From positions 308,976 through 372,975 of the forward strand of contig NZ_WUAX01000016.1 in assembly GCF_009806985.1 (NCBI RefSeq): a stretch of 64,000 bases of DNA. Reading direction: 5' to 3'. The translations under genes were made by a program, and so were the position numbers. This DNA is from Halorubrum sp. JWXQ-INN 858 (GTDB lineage Archaea; Halobacteriota; Halobacteria; Halobacteriales; Haloferacaceae). How positions within the stretch are numbered: the first letter of the stretch is position 1; every line of letters starts with the position of its first letter. Shown here piece by piece: positions 1-9,197 of this stretch. The notes below the pieces were generated by a model. That model made no database searches. It was not told where the DNA came from and was given only the letters and a program-made list of their open reading frames with translations.

Positions 1-22
1 ATCTAGGCGTCCGAGAACCGAT

Positions 23-1711
23 CTAGGCGTCGTCGGGGCGGTCGACGCCCGTGACCTCGAACCGGGCCCCGCCGGACGCCCCCTCGACGACGTCGATCGA
101 CCAGCCGTGCGCCTCGACGAGGTCGCGAACGATAGCCAGGCCGAACCCCGTCCCCTCCTGCCGGGTCGTGAAACCGATTTCGAACACCTCCGCGCGCTTC
201 CCGCGGGGGATCCCGGGACCGTCGTCCTCGAGGAAGAAACCGTCCGGGAGCGGGCCGACCGTCACCGACACCGCGCCGTCCGCGTGGTCACGCGCGTTGC
301 GGAGCAGGTTGTCGAGGACCTGTCTGAGCCGCCGCTCGTCGGCGAGGACCACGAGGTCCCCGTCAACTCCGTCGCCGTCGACCTCGACCGTGAGGTCGTC
401 GTCCGCCACCGCTCCCGCGACCTCCGCGACGACCGCCGAAAGCGACACGGGACGGGGGCTCGTCACGGTCTCGCCCCGCTGGGAGAGCTGCAGCAGGTCC
501 TCGAGGAAGTCCGTCGTGCGCGCGACGGTGTCCCGGATCACCTCGAAGTGGTCCGGATCGCCCGTCTCGCTCGCGAGGTCCGCGTAGCCGTCGATGACCG
601 CGAGCGGGTTCCGGAGGTCGTGTGACACCGCCTTGGTGAACGCGTCCAGCCGCTCGTTCTGGCGCTCGAGCTCCCGGCGCTGTGACTCGATCGTCGTGAC
701 GTCGTGGAGGAGCACGACCCACCCGTACCGGACCCCGCCCGACGTCAGCGGCGACCGCGTCGGCTGGATCGCCCGCTCGTCACCCGTCCCGGTGGTGATC
801 GTGAGGACGCCCCCGTCCCCGACGACCCGGTCGTCGCCGGGGAGGTGCGTCGAGACGTCCGTGCCGAGCACGCGCTCGCGGTCGCCGAGCAGGGCCTCGG
901 CGGCGGGGTTCACGTCGAGCACCGTGCCGCCGTCGTCGGTGACGACGACGCCGTCGCTCATCTGCGAGAGAACGACCTTCGAGGCGATCGGCGACAGGTC
1001 CAACAGCTGGTACCGGAACACCGCGACCCCGAACAGCACCGCCGAGACCGAAAGCGACAGCGGGGTCAGGTTCACCCCGACCGACCCGTCGAGCGGCGGT
1101 ATCGACAGCACGTGGAACACGTTCACCGCGAGCGGTAACAGCGCGCCGACGGCGACGAGGGCGGCCTGTCGGCGGACCCGCGGTCCCGACCGGACCGCCT
1201 GCGAGAGGACGAGCCACGCCCCGACGATGATCACGACGTACGAGAACGCGAGGTGAAGCAGATATATCGGCCCGTTGACGGTGACGAGCACGGTGAGGGA
1301 CCCGTGCGTCTCGAGCGACGCGTGAGTCAGCGCCAGCGAGTACGGGTTCGTCGGGAGCGTGAGGAGGAGGGCCGCCGGGATCGCCGCGAGTCCGCCGATC
1401 GCCGCCGGGGTGAGGAGGTCGGAGCGGCCGGAGTAGCTCACCGCGAACGCGAGCCAGGCCGGCGGGGCGACGACGCCCCCGACGTGGAGCAGCTTGTACG
1501 CGATCAGCTTGGCTTCGAGCGTCGGGGCGGCGAGCTGGACCGCGTACAGCGCCGACCAGATCGACACCGAGAGGGAGAGGGCGACGAACGCGAGCACCGT
1601 CGGCGTGCGGCGACCCCTCCGGGCCGAGCGGACCCCGTACAGCGCCCACGCGAACGTCGTCACCGCGCCGAGAAGTAAGAACAGGACGTACGGGGATGAC
1701 TGCCACTGCAT
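23..1711 (-). CDS. Seven-helix membrane sensor histidine kinase with PAS domain
   Basis: The first ~230 residues form about seven hydrophobic helices, resembling the 7TM sensor region found in haloarchaeal kinases. A PAS-like domain follows (~240-340), then a HisKA helix with H-box SHDLRNPL and an HATPase domain with N-box LDNLLRNARDH, G1 EDDGPGIP and G2 GTGFGLAIV. All residues needed for autophosphorylation are present. No receiver domain or response regulator lies next to it, so it is an orphan kinase and its signal and partner cannot be read from the context. The ATG at 1711 is preceded by three spaced copies of a TATA-like element inside a tandem repeat. The 562-residue length is usual for the group. 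Confidence 0.9.
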   Translation of the reverse strand: MQWQSSPYVLFLLLGAVTTFAWALYGVRSARRGRRTPTVLAFVALSLSVSIWSALYAVQLAAPTLEAKLIAYKLLHVGGVVAPPAWLAFAVSYSGRSDLLTPAAIGGLAAIPAALLLTLPTNPYSLALTHASLETHGSLTVLVTVNGPIYLLHLAFSYVVIIVGAWLVLSQAVRSGPRVRRQAALVAVGALLPLAVNVFHVLSIPPLDGSVGVNLTPLSLSVSAVLFGVAVFRYQLLDLSPIASKVVLSQMSDGVVVTDDGGTVLDVNPAAEALLGDRERVLGTDVSTHLPGDDRVVGDGGVLTITTGTGDERAIQPTRSPLTSGGVRYGWVVLLHDVTTIESQRRELERQNERLDAFTKAVSHDLRNPLAVIDGYADLASETGDPDHFEVIRDTVARTTDFLEDLLQLSQRGETVTSPRPVSLSAVVAEVAGAVADDDLTVEVDGDGVDGDLVVLADERRLRQVLDNLLRNARDHADGAVSVTVGPLPDGFFLEDDGPGIPRGKRAEVFEIGFTTRQEGTGFGLAIVRDLVEAHGWSIDVVEGASGGARFEVTGVDRPDDA

Positions 1712-1734
1712 GCGGGTAGACGGTCGGGATGACG

Positions 1735-1830
1735 GCCGACCGTTACTTAAGCGGTCTGGACGGGGGCCGACCGTTACTTAAGCGGTCTGGACGGGGGCCG
1801 ACCGTTACTTAAATCGTCTGGGCGGGGGCC
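1735..1830. repeat. 31-bp tandem repeat, three copies, over the kinase promoter
   Basis: Three consecutive 31-bp units, nearly identical in the first two, run from 1735 to about 1827, and a partial fourth follows. Every unit contains TTACTTAA, which on the minus strand reads as the haloarchaeal TATA-like TTAAGTAA. The array therefore places up to three candidate TATA boxes upstream of the kinase start at 1711, spaced by about three helical turns. Confidence 0.9.
1742..1751 (-). promoter_or_regulatory. TATA-like element of the sensor kinase gene
   Basis: The minus strand reads CTTAAGTAAC, about 35 bases before the ATG at 1711. It is the gene-proximal copy of the element repeated in the 31-bp array. 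The rest of the gap up to the next gene at 2056 holds no other clear feature except the downstream gene's own TATA box. Confidence 0.55.
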
Positions 1831-2023
1831 GAGGACGGTGTTCGGACGCCGACCGAACGGCGAGACGGTGGATTTCAAAACGACCCATGACCGAAAGCGA
1901 CCGTTTCAGCGGCCGTTTGGGCGATATAAAGCCGATCGACAGCCAGATCCGGCTGGCGAGTGGCTCGGAGCCTTCGCCTCCGAATGGAATCCGCGTACGC
2001 CGACCGTTCCCCACCCGTGCCAG

Positions 2024-2033
2024 ACATATATTA
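2024..2033 (+). promoter_or_regulatory. TATA box of the flavin-binding protein gene
   Basis: The sequence ACATATATTA is centred about 27 bases before the ATG at 2056, the spacing expected for a leaderless haloarchaeal transcript. Confidence 0.65.
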
Positions 2034-2055
2034 CCACGGTCGACTACGATGAGGT

Positions 2056-2508
2056 ATGGGAGAGCACGACGCGGTCCGCATGACCGACGACGAGCGCGAC
2101 GAGTTCCTCGACGGGTCGGGGACGGGAGTCATCGCCCTGTCGACGGCGGGGGACGACCCTCCGCACGCCGTCCCGGTCTCGTACGGCTACGACCCGATCG
2201 AGGAGGTCCTGTACTTCCGTCTCGCTGCCGGTCCGGACCGTGAGAAGGGGAACCTCGCCGACAGAGCGGTGACGTTCGTCGTCTACCGGGAGGACGGCGA
2301 CCGCTGGAAAAGCGTGACTGCGAGCGGTCGACTGGTCTCCACGACGGACGACACCGTATCCCGGGAGGCGATCGAGGGGCTGGAACGACTGTCCCCGATA
2401 CCGATCGTGGATGTCTTCGGCGAGCCGACGAGCGAGGTGGAGTTCGAGTTCTACCGGCTCGATCCGGAGCGATTCACCAGCCGCGTCGAACGACCGATGG
2501 AGCCCTGA
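2056..2508 (+). CDS. Pyridoxamine 5'-phosphate oxidase family flavin-binding protein
   Basis: The 150-residue protein has the compact split-barrel pattern of the PNPOx-like/FMN-binding family common in haloarchaea. It shows an N-terminal helix (DDERDEFLD), a strand giving GVIALST, the segment PHAVPVSYGYDP, a strand VLYFRLA, and a K-G-N-L-A segment typical of flavin contacts. No partner gene suggests a substrate, so 'general stress or nitroimidazole-type flavin reductase' would be a guess. The start is set by a TATA box at leaderless spacing. It lies upstream of metG in the same direction, 151 bases away, and is probably a separate transcript. Confidence 0.8.
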   Translation: MGEHDAVRMTDDERDEFLDGSGTGVIALSTAGDDPPHAVPVSYGYDPIEEVLYFRLAAGPDREKGNLADRAVTFVVYREDGDRWKSVTASGRLVSTTDDTVSREAIEGLERLSPIPIVDVFGEPTSEVEFEFYRLDPERFTSRVERPMEP

Positions 2509-2659
2509 CCTCCCTCCCGACCACGATCGGTGGTTGACGGTCGCATCGGTTGACGGTCGCATCGGTTCGTCGCCCGCGCGACACGACCCGGTCGATCCGG
2601 CGGGGCGGAACCAGCGCGCTTTTGGCCCGTATCCACGACACTCGGTACACGCACACTAC

Positions 2660-4804
2660 ATGAGCCACGACGACTTCCCCACGGAGGACCCGGCGGTGGT
2701 GACCTGTGGACTGCCGTACGCGAACGGCGACCTCCACATCGGTCACCTCCGGACGTACGTCGGCGGCGACGTCTTCGCCCGCTCGCTCGAACGACTCGGC
2801 CAGGAGACCGCGTTCGTCTCCGGCTCCGACATGCACGGGACGCCCGTCGCGGTCAACGCCGAGCAGGCGGGCGTCTCGCCCGAGGCGTTCGCGCTCGACT
2901 GGCACGAGCAGTACGCGGCGACGTTCCCGGAGTTCAACGTCGCGTTCGACAACTACGGCCACACGCACGACGAGACGAACACGGCGGTCACCCAGGATCT
3001 GGTCCGCGATCTCGAGGCGGGCGGCCACGTGTACGAAAAGGAGATCATGGTCGCGTACGACCCCGTCGACGACCAGTTCCTCCCGGACCGCTACGTCGAG
3101 GGCACCTGCCCGTACTGCGGCGCACACGCCCGCGGCGACGAGTGTGACGAGGGCTGTCAGCGACACCTCGAGCCCGGCGAGGTGGAGGACCCCGTCTCGA
3201 CGATCAGCGGCAACCCCGCGGAGTACCGCGAGCGCACCCACAAGTTCTTCGAGGTCTCGGCGTTTGCCGACTACCTCTCCGGGTTCCTCGACCGGCTCGA
3301 GGGGACCTCCAACGCCCGGAACCAGCCGCGAGAGTGGATCGAACAGGGGTTACAGGACTGGTGTATCACCCGCGACATGGACTGGGGGATCGACTATCCC
3401 GGCGAGAACCCGCAGGACCTCGTCCTCTACGTCTGGGTCGACGCCCCGATCGAGTACGTTTCCTCGACGAAACAGTACACGGAACGCGTCGGTGCGGACG
3501 TCTTCGACTGGGAAGCGGCGTGGAAGGCCGGCGCGGCGGGGACGACCGAGGACCACCCCGATGGGGGCGAGATCGTCCACGTCATCGGTCGCGACATCAT
3601 CCAACACCACACGGTGTTCTGGCCGGCGATGTTGGAGGCGACGGGGCACACGGAGCCGCGTGCGGTGATGGCGTCCGGCTTCGTCACCCTCGGCGGGAAG
3701 GGGTTCTCGACCAGCCGCGACCGCGCGGTGTGGGCCGACGAGTACCTCGACGAGGGGTTCCACCCCGACCCGTTGCGCTACTACCTCGCGACCAACGGCG
3801 GGTTCCAGCAGGACGTCGACTTCTCGTGGGAGAAGTTCCGCGACCGCGTCAACACCGAGCTCGTGGGGACCGTCGGCAACTTCCTCTACCGGTCGCTGCT
3901 GTTCGCCCACCGGAACTACGACGACGCCCCGATCGCCGACGCGACGAGCGACGAGGTCGCGGCCCGGATCGACGAGGCAATCGCCGACTTCGAGGCCGCC
4001 GTGAACGACTACTCCATCCGCGCGGTCGGCGACGCCGTGACGGACCTCGCACGATACGGCAACGAGTACATCCAGCGCAACGAGCCGTGGAAGCTCGTCG
4101 ACGAGGACCCCGACGAGGCCGCCCGGGTGATCCACGACTGCGTGGCGATCGCGAAGGCGATCGCCGTCCTCTTCGAACCGATCGCCCCCGAGAAATGCGA
4201 GCGACTGTGGGACCAGCTCGGTGAAGCGGGGTCGGTCCACGACGTCACCGTCGAGGCGGCGCGCGCGGAGCCCGCAGGCGACCTCGCGGAGCCGGACGAG
4301 CTGTTCGAGCAGGTCGAAGACGACCGCGTCGAGGAGCTGAACGCGAAGCTCGAAGACCGCGTCGCCGCCGCGGAGGCGGACGACGAGCCCGGAGCGGACG
4401 GCGAAAGCGACGACGACACCACCGACGACGACACCACCGACGACGACACCGCCGACGACATGACCGACATCGAACCCCTCAGCGACGACCGCATCAGTTT
4501 CGACCAGTTCCAAGAGCTCGACATCCGCGTGGGTCGGATCGAGACCGCGGAGGGTATCGACGGCGCGGACGACCTCCTGGAGCTCCGGGTCGACCTCGGC
4601 GCGGAGACCCGGACGATCGTCGCGGGGCTCAAGCGGCTCCACGACGCCGACGACCTTCCCGGCACGAAGGTCGTGGTGCTCGCGAACATGGAGAAAGCGG
4701 AGCTGTTCGGCGTCGAGTCGAACGGGATGGTGCTCGCGGCCGGCGACGAGGCGGACCTCCTCACGACGTACGCCGACGCCGGGCCCGGAACGAAGGTCAG
4801 GTAG
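2660..4804 (+). CDS. metG: Methionyl-tRNA synthetase with C-terminal tRNA-binding domain
   Basis: This class I synthetase charges tRNA-Met with methionine in the cytoplasm. HIGH is at residues 26-29. A zinc knuckle with CPYC and a second Cys pair lies near residue 150, and the KMSKS-equivalent loop reads FSTSR near residue 347, as in archaeal-type MetRS. The anticodon-binding helical domain follows. After an acidic linker (~590-610) built from a 15-bp repeat encoding DDTTD units comes an EMAP-II/Arc1p-like OB-fold domain (LDIRVGRIE to the end) that binds tRNA. The open frame extends upstream to 2411 across the previous gene, but the ATG at 2660 begins the conserved N-terminus (MSHDDFPTEDPAVVTCGLPY). 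The protein is 714 residues. Confidence 0.96.
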   Translation: MSHDDFPTEDPAVVTCGLPYANGDLHIGHLRTYVGGDVFARSLERLGQETAFVSGSDMHGTPVAVNAEQAGVSPEAFALDWHEQYAATFPEFNVAFDNYGHTHDETNTAVTQDLVRDLEAGGHVYEKEIMVAYDPVDDQFLPDRYVEGTCPYCGAHARGDECDEGCQRHLEPGEVEDPVSTISGNPAEYRERTHKFFEVSAFADYLSGFLDRLEGTSNARNQPREWIEQGLQDWCITRDMDWGIDYPGENPQDLVLYVWVDAPIEYVSSTKQYTERVGADVFDWEAAWKAGAAGTTEDHPDGGEIVHVIGRDIIQHHTVFWPAMLEATGHTEPRAVMASGFVTLGGKGFSTSRDRAVWADEYLDEGFHPDPLRYYLATNGGFQQDVDFSWEKFRDRVNTELVGTVGNFLYRSLLFAHRNYDDAPIADATSDEVAARIDEAIADFEAAVNDYSIRAVGDAVTDLARYGNEYIQRNEPWKLVDEDPDEAARVIHDCVAIAKAIAVLFEPIAPEKCERLWDQLGEAGSVHDVTVEAARAEPAGDLAEPDELFEQVEDDRVEELNAKLEDRVAAAEADDEPGADGESDDDTTDDDTTDDDTADDMTDIEPLSDDRISFDQFQELDIRVGRIETAEGIDGADDLLELRVDLGAETRTIVAGLKRLHDADDLPGTKVVVLANMEKAELFGVESNGMVLAAGDEADLLTTYADAGPGTKVR

Positions 4805-4858
4805 TCCGAGCGCGGCGGACCGAGGACCCCGTTCGCGCGAAGGCGAGGCGGTGGCCGT

Positions 4859-5776
4859 TCAGGCCGGCGGCCCGTCGCGGACGACTTCGAGCCCGTCGGT
4901 GACGAGGATCCGGCTCCCGTCGGGCGCGTCGAAGGCGATCTCGCCCTCCGCGACCGTCACGGGCCACCGCATCAGCTCGGCGAACCGCTCCCAGCCGGGC
5001 TCCACGTCGCGGGCGGCGAGGATCCCGGCGACCGGCTCCCGGCAGGCGGTGGCATAAAGCGGGTGCGTCATTCGGAGCAGCCCGCAGACGTCACAGGAGA
5101 GGCCGACGAAGCCGGGATGTGAGAGCCGACACTCGTTACACACCCCTTCGCCGGCGTGGTCGTGGTCCAGACACGGATCGATCGTGACCGTCACGTCGCC
5201 GGCACAGCAGGGACAGAACCCTTCGCTCATCATACACACCTGGTGGTTGCCGCGGCGGTGCGCCCGGTGGAAGGCGGTCTCGAGATCCGTCGACTCGATT
5301 CCGGAAGGCGGGTACGAAAGCGCCGAGAGGGTTCCCTCGGGGACCATGTCGTGGGCCAGCAGCCCGGGACAGTCGGGACAGCGCGTGAGGAGGTGACCGT
5401 GGCCGTAGCCGACGACGACCCCCGATCCACAGCGGTAACAGGCCGCGTCGACCGATCGGGGCTCGACGTCGGGCTTCGACGACAGGATCCCGGTGCGGCG
5501 GATCCTGACGACGGTCCGGCCCGACTCGAGGAGCCGGTATCCGTCGCCGTGTCTCGTGACGAACCGCCCGACGAGCTTGTCGAGGTGATAGTTGAACCGG
5601 CCGCTGTCGTCGACGCCGACGTCCTCGCGGATCGTGGAGTAGGACGCCTCGTCGGTCATCGGCCCGGCCTCGACGGTCCGCTCGTACAGCGAGTCGAGGA
5701 TGGCGAGGCGCACGTCGTTGCCGAGGAACGCGAACACCGACGCGCCGGAGGGGCTCGCTCCGCTGGGACGATCCAT
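4859..5776 (-). CDS. ArsR-like winged-helix regulator with zinc-ribbon C-terminal half
   Basis: Residues ~10-95 form a winged-helix HTH of the ArsR type (FLGNDVRLAILDSLYE, then DSGRFNYHLDKLVGRFV as the recognition region, then a GYRLLESGRTVVR wing). The remaining two thirds carry many Cys/His pairs (CYRC, CPDC, CPCC, CNEC, CDVC) that should form several zinc ribbons. This combination is a recurrent haloarchaeal regulator family of unknown target. The ATG at 5776 is the first in frame. It is convergent with metG, and the 170-base gap to the next gene upstream holds no obvious extra feature. Confidence 0.8.
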   Translation of the reverse strand: MDRPSGASPSGASVFAFLGNDVRLAILDSLYERTVEAGPMTDEASYSTIREDVGVDDSGRFNYHLDKLVGRFVTRHGDGYRLLESGRTVVRIRRTGILSSKPDVEPRSVDAACYRCGSGVVVGYGHGHLLTRCPDCPGLLAHDMVPEGTLSALSYPPSGIESTDLETAFHRAHRRGNHQVCMMSEGFCPCCAGDVTVTIDPCLDHDHAGEGVCNECRLSHPGFVGLSCDVCGLLRMTHPLYATACREPVAGILAARDVEPGWERFAELMRWPVTVAEGEIAFDAPDGSRILVTDGLEVVRDGPPA

Positions 5777-5946
5777 GCTTGGCCACCACGGGAGTGGACG
5801 ACTTAGGTATTCCGTGAAACATATCCACTCTCAAACGTTTCCGCGCGGTCGGCGAGGGTGACCGAAGGGACCGGTGTACCGGGTTGGCTGGGGGGGACGC
5901 GACCTAATTCAAGGAGAGAGTCCCGCCGTTTACGCCGGGGAGGGTG

Positions 5947-7176
5947 TCAGAGGGCCTCGCCGAGGTCCGCGAGCGCCGTCGTCTCGACGCCGAGGTCGGG
6001 CGCGTCGTCGATCGACTCCTTGAACCCCGACCCCGTGGCGACGCAGACGACGTCGTCGTCGGGGTCGAGCTCGCCGTCGGCGACGAGGCTCCGGACCGCC
6101 GCGAGCGACGTCGCCGATGACGCCTCGACGGTGAGTCCGGCGGCGTCCGAGAGGCGACGGCGCGCGTCGCGGATCGCGTCGTCGTCGACCGCGACGCAGC
6201 CGCCGCCGGTCGCGCGGGCCCCGTAGAGCGCGCGGGAGCCGCTCGGCGGGTCGGGGTTCGCGATCGAGTACGCGACGGTCTCGCCGCGCTCGACCCGCTC
6301 GACGCGGTCGAGCCCGCGGTCGTACGCGCGGACGATCGGGGCGCACGCCGCCGCCTGCACGAGGTACAGCCGGGGGAGGTCGGCCTCCGGGATCAGCCCC
6401 GCGTCGCGGAGCTCGCGGAGCCCCTTGTACGCGCCGGAGGCGTGTCCGCCCGAGGAGACGGGAAGGACGACCGCGTCGGGGAGGTCGCCGTCCGTCCGGG
6501 CGCGGAACGCCGCGACCGCCTCGAGGACGGTCGTCTTCTGGCCGGCGACGCGGGCCGGCGTGTCGGAGTTGACGAACGGGACGCCGCGCTCGGCCCCCGC
6601 CGCCAGCGCCTCGTGGTAGAGCCGGCCGTAGTCGCCCTCCACGCGAAGGATCCGGGGGCCGAACCGAGCGATGTTGTGGAGCCGCTCCTCGGGGATGTTC
6701 GACGGGACACAGACGACGCAGTCGAGCCCCGACGCGGCCGCGACCGCCGCCGTCGACATCGCCATGTTGCCGTGGGAGACCGTCCCGACCGTTTCCGCGC
6801 CCGACGCGGCCGCGAGCGCGACGCCGACCGCGCTGCCGCGGTCCTTGAACGACCCGGTCGGGTTCCGCCCCTCGTCTTTCACCCAGACGCCCGTCCCCGC
6901 GTAGTCGTCGAGCGTCGGCGTCCGGACGAGCGGGGTGCCGCCGGGGGCGGTGCCCATCCCGGTCGCGGGGGACTCGATCGGGAGGAGGTCCGCGAACGCC
7001 CACATCCGGTCGTCGAGGTCGGCCGGCCACGAGAGGTCCGCGAGCGTCCCCGGGTCCGGTTCGAACCACCGCGGCTCGCCGCAGTCACACCGCGGCCCGG
7101 GCAGTTCCGACGGCGACGCGGGATCCGCCGGGTACGCGACCGACTCGCCGCACGCGTAGCAGGTGAGCGTGTGCAT
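5947..7176 (-). CDS. thrC: Threonine synthase (PLP-dependent)
   Basis: It converts O-phosphohomoserine to threonine. The N-terminus (residues 1-40) carries two Cys pairs (CYAC, CDC), as in haloarchaeal threonine synthases. The PLP lysine lies in NPTGSFKDRG (~105), followed by the glycine-rich phosphate loop SHGNMAMS and the later SSGGHASGAYKG segment. The 409-residue length fits the short archaeal class. Other family members with the same fold (threonine dehydratase, cysteate synthase) are possible but less likely. The minus-strand TATA-like GCTTAGTCG at about 7199-7207 is ~27 bases from the ATG, so the transcript is probably leaderless. Confidence 0.87.
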   Translation of the reverse strand: MHTLTCYACGESVAYPADPASPSELPGPRCDCGEPRWFEPDPGTLADLSWPADLDDRMWAFADLLPIESPATGMGTAPGGTPLVRTPTLDDYAGTGVWVKDEGRNPTGSFKDRGSAVGVALAAASGAETVGTVSHGNMAMSTAAVAAASGLDCVVCVPSNIPEERLHNIARFGPRILRVEGDYGRLYHEALAAGAERGVPFVNSDTPARVAGQKTTVLEAVAAFRARTDGDLPDAVVLPVSSGGHASGAYKGLRELRDAGLIPEADLPRLYLVQAAACAPIVRAYDRGLDRVERVERGETVAYSIANPDPPSGSRALYGARATGGGCVAVDDDAIRDARRRLSDAAGLTVEASSATSLAAVRSLVADGELDPDDDVVCVATGSGFKESIDDAPDLGVETTALADLGEAL

Positions 7177-7345
7177 GCCACGCGAATGGCGGGGGGTCGA
7201 CTAAGCGCTGGTGGTCTCCGAACCCGGACGTCGGATCCGGGAGGCCGATCCGGGCGGCGGGCCAACGGACGACCGATCGATCGAAAGTTCACTCGGAGGC
7301 GACTCAACCGTGTGCCTTTTTGGCGGCTCCGTCGAAGCCGGAGGT

Positions 7346-9100
7346 ATGAGAAACGCCAAGATCGTCTGTACGCTCGGCCCGGCGTCGGACGACCGCGACA
7401 CGATCCGCGGGCTCGCGGAGGCGGGGATGTCCGTCGCCCGCCTCAACGCCAGCCACGGAACGACGTCCCACCGCGAGGACGTGATCGCCCGCGTTCGCGA
7501 GGTCGACGACGCGATCGACGACCCGCTCGCGGTGATGGTCGACCTGAAGGGGCCGGAGATCCGGACCGCCGAGATCGACGAGCCGATCCGCCTCGAGACC
7601 GGATCCGAGGTGACCTTCCGCGCCGGAAGCGACGCGACGCCGCAGACGGTGGGGTTGACCCACTCGATCGCGGCCGCCGGCCCCGGCGATATCGTGCTCC
7701 TCGACGACGGTCGGATCGAGTGTCGCGTCGAGCGCGTGACCGACGACGGCGTCGTCGCCACCGTGATAAGCGGCGGGAAGCTCAGCTCGCGGAAGGGCGT
7801 GAACCTCCCCGGCGTCGACGTCGACGTCGACCTGATCACGCCGGCCGACGAGGACGAGCTCCGGCTCGCCGCCCGCGCGGGAGCCGACTTCGTCGCCGCC
7901 TCCTTCGTGCGGGACGCCAACGACGTCTACCGGATCGCGGACTCCTTGGAGACGTACGGCGGCGAGGACATCCCCGTGATCGCCAAGATCGAGCGGGCGG
8001 GCGCGGTCGAGAACCTCGACGGCATCGTCGCGGCCGCCGACGGCGTGATGGTCGCGCGCGGCGACCTCGGCGTCGAGTGCCCGCTCGAGGAGGTCCCCAT
8101 GGTTCAAAAGCGGATCATCCGGAAGTGTCTCAACGCGGGCGTCCCCGTCATCACGGCGACGGAGATGCTCGACTCGATGGTCCACTCGCGCCGCCCGACC
8201 CGGGCGGAGGCGTCAGACGTCGCCAACGCGGTCCTCGACGGCACCGACGCGGTGATGCTGTCGGGCGAGACGGCGATCGGCGACCACCCCGTGTCCGTCG
8301 TCGAGACGATGGATCGGATCGTCCGCGAGGTCGAGTCCAGTGAGGAGTACGCGGAGACCCGCGAGCAGCGCGTCCCCGTCGCCGACGCCGACTCGCGGAC
8401 CGAGGCGCTCGCGCGCTCCGCGCGGTACCTCGCGCGCGACATCGGCGCGTCCGCGGTCGTCGCCGTCTCCGAGTCCGGCTACACCGCCCGGAAGACCGCG
8501 ATGTTCCGACCCGGCGTTCCCGTCGTCACGACCACGCCGAACGACCGCGTCCGCCGACAGCTCGCGCTCTCGTGGGGAGTCACCCCCGTCACGACCGCCT
8601 ACGCCCGCGACATGGAGGCCGTCCTCGACAACGCCGTGGAGGCCGCGCTCGACGCCGGCGCGGCCGACTCCGGCGACACGCTCGTCGTCCTCTCCGGGAT
8701 GATGACGGAGCTCGAGGGGACGAACACGACGAACACCCTCAAGGTCCACGTCGCCGCCGAGACGCTCGTCACCGGCAAGGGGGCCGTGACCGGTCGCGTC
8801 GCCGCCCCGATCCACCGGACGGTCGACGGCGACCTCTCGGCGGTGCCCGACGGCTCCGTCGTCGCGCTCGGCCCGGACTTCGACGACGAGTTCTCGGGCG
8901 ACCTCGACCGGATCGCGGGCATCATCGACGCCCGGCCCGGGATGACCGGATACCCCGCAGTCGTCGCGCGCGAGCTGGGCGTCCCGATGGTCTCCGGGGC
9001 GGTGCTGCCGGAGTCGGTCGCCGACGGCACCGTCGTCACGGTCGACGGCGAGCGCGGTATCGTCTACGACGGCGACGTGACGAACGCCGACCGGCGGTAA
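7346..9100 (+). CDS. pyk: Pyruvate kinase with extra C-terminal PEP-utilising-like domain
   Basis: It catalyses the last step of glycolysis: phosphoenolpyruvate plus ADP gives pyruvate plus ATP. The start MRNAKIVCTLGPAS is the canonical first strand. The active-site segment AKIERAGAVENLDGI with MVARGDLGVE follows (~215-245), then ATEMLDSM and GTDAVMLSGETA (~275-310). After the regulatory domain, residues ~475-584 add a domain like the swivelling PEP-utiliser domain, as in bacillar pyruvate kinases. The position of its catalytic His motif reads MTGYPAVV, so it should be non-catalytic. The upstream open frame from 7211 is not used: a T-rich TATA-like element at about 7315-7324 points to the ATG at 7346. 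Confidence 0.95.
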   Translation: MRNAKIVCTLGPASDDRDTIRGLAEAGMSVARLNASHGTTSHREDVIARVREVDDAIDDPLAVMVDLKGPEIRTAEIDEPIRLETGSEVTFRAGSDATPQTVGLTHSIAAAGPGDIVLLDDGRIECRVERVTDDGVVATVISGGKLSSRKGVNLPGVDVDVDLITPADEDELRLAARAGADFVAASFVRDANDVYRIADSLETYGGEDIPVIAKIERAGAVENLDGIVAAADGVMVARGDLGVECPLEEVPMVQKRIIRKCLNAGVPVITATEMLDSMVHSRRPTRAEASDVANAVLDGTDAVMLSGETAIGDHPVSVVETMDRIVREVESSEEYAETREQRVPVADADSRTEALARSARYLARDIGASAVVAVSESGYTARKTAMFRPGVPVVTTTPNDRVRRQLALSWGVTPVTTAYARDMEAVLDNAVEAALDAGAADSGDTLVVLSGMMTELEGTNTTNTLKVHVAAETLVTGKGAVTGRVAAPIHRTVDGDLSAVPDGSVVALGPDFDDEFSGDLDRIAGIIDARPGMTGYPAVVARELGVPMVSGAVLPESVADGTVVTVDGERGIVYDGDVTNADRR

Positions 9101-9122
9101 CCCCCGCGATCCGTCCGCGGGA

Positions 9123-9167
9123 GACCGCTCCGCCGCCGACCGCTCCGCCGTCGACCGCTCCGCCAGC
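9123..9167. repeat. 15-bp tandem repeat, three copies, downstream of pyk
   Basis: Three 15-bp units each begin GACCGCTCCGCC and fill most of the gap between pyk and the next small gene, ending just before that gene's TATA-like ATTTATCA (9169-9176). Confidence 0.85.
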
Positions 9168-9197
9168 CATTTATCAGGCACCCACGTAACGTAGCGC

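Noticed and set aside
1735-1830. CRISPR array
   Set aside because: The 31-bp units are directly adjacent without unique spacers and no cas gene is present. The same applies to the arrays at 14741, 15837 and 18855.
2411-2659. N-terminal extension of methionyl-tRNA synthetase
   Set aside because: The segment overlaps the end of the previous gene in another frame and does not resemble MetRS. ATG 2660 precedes the conserved domain.
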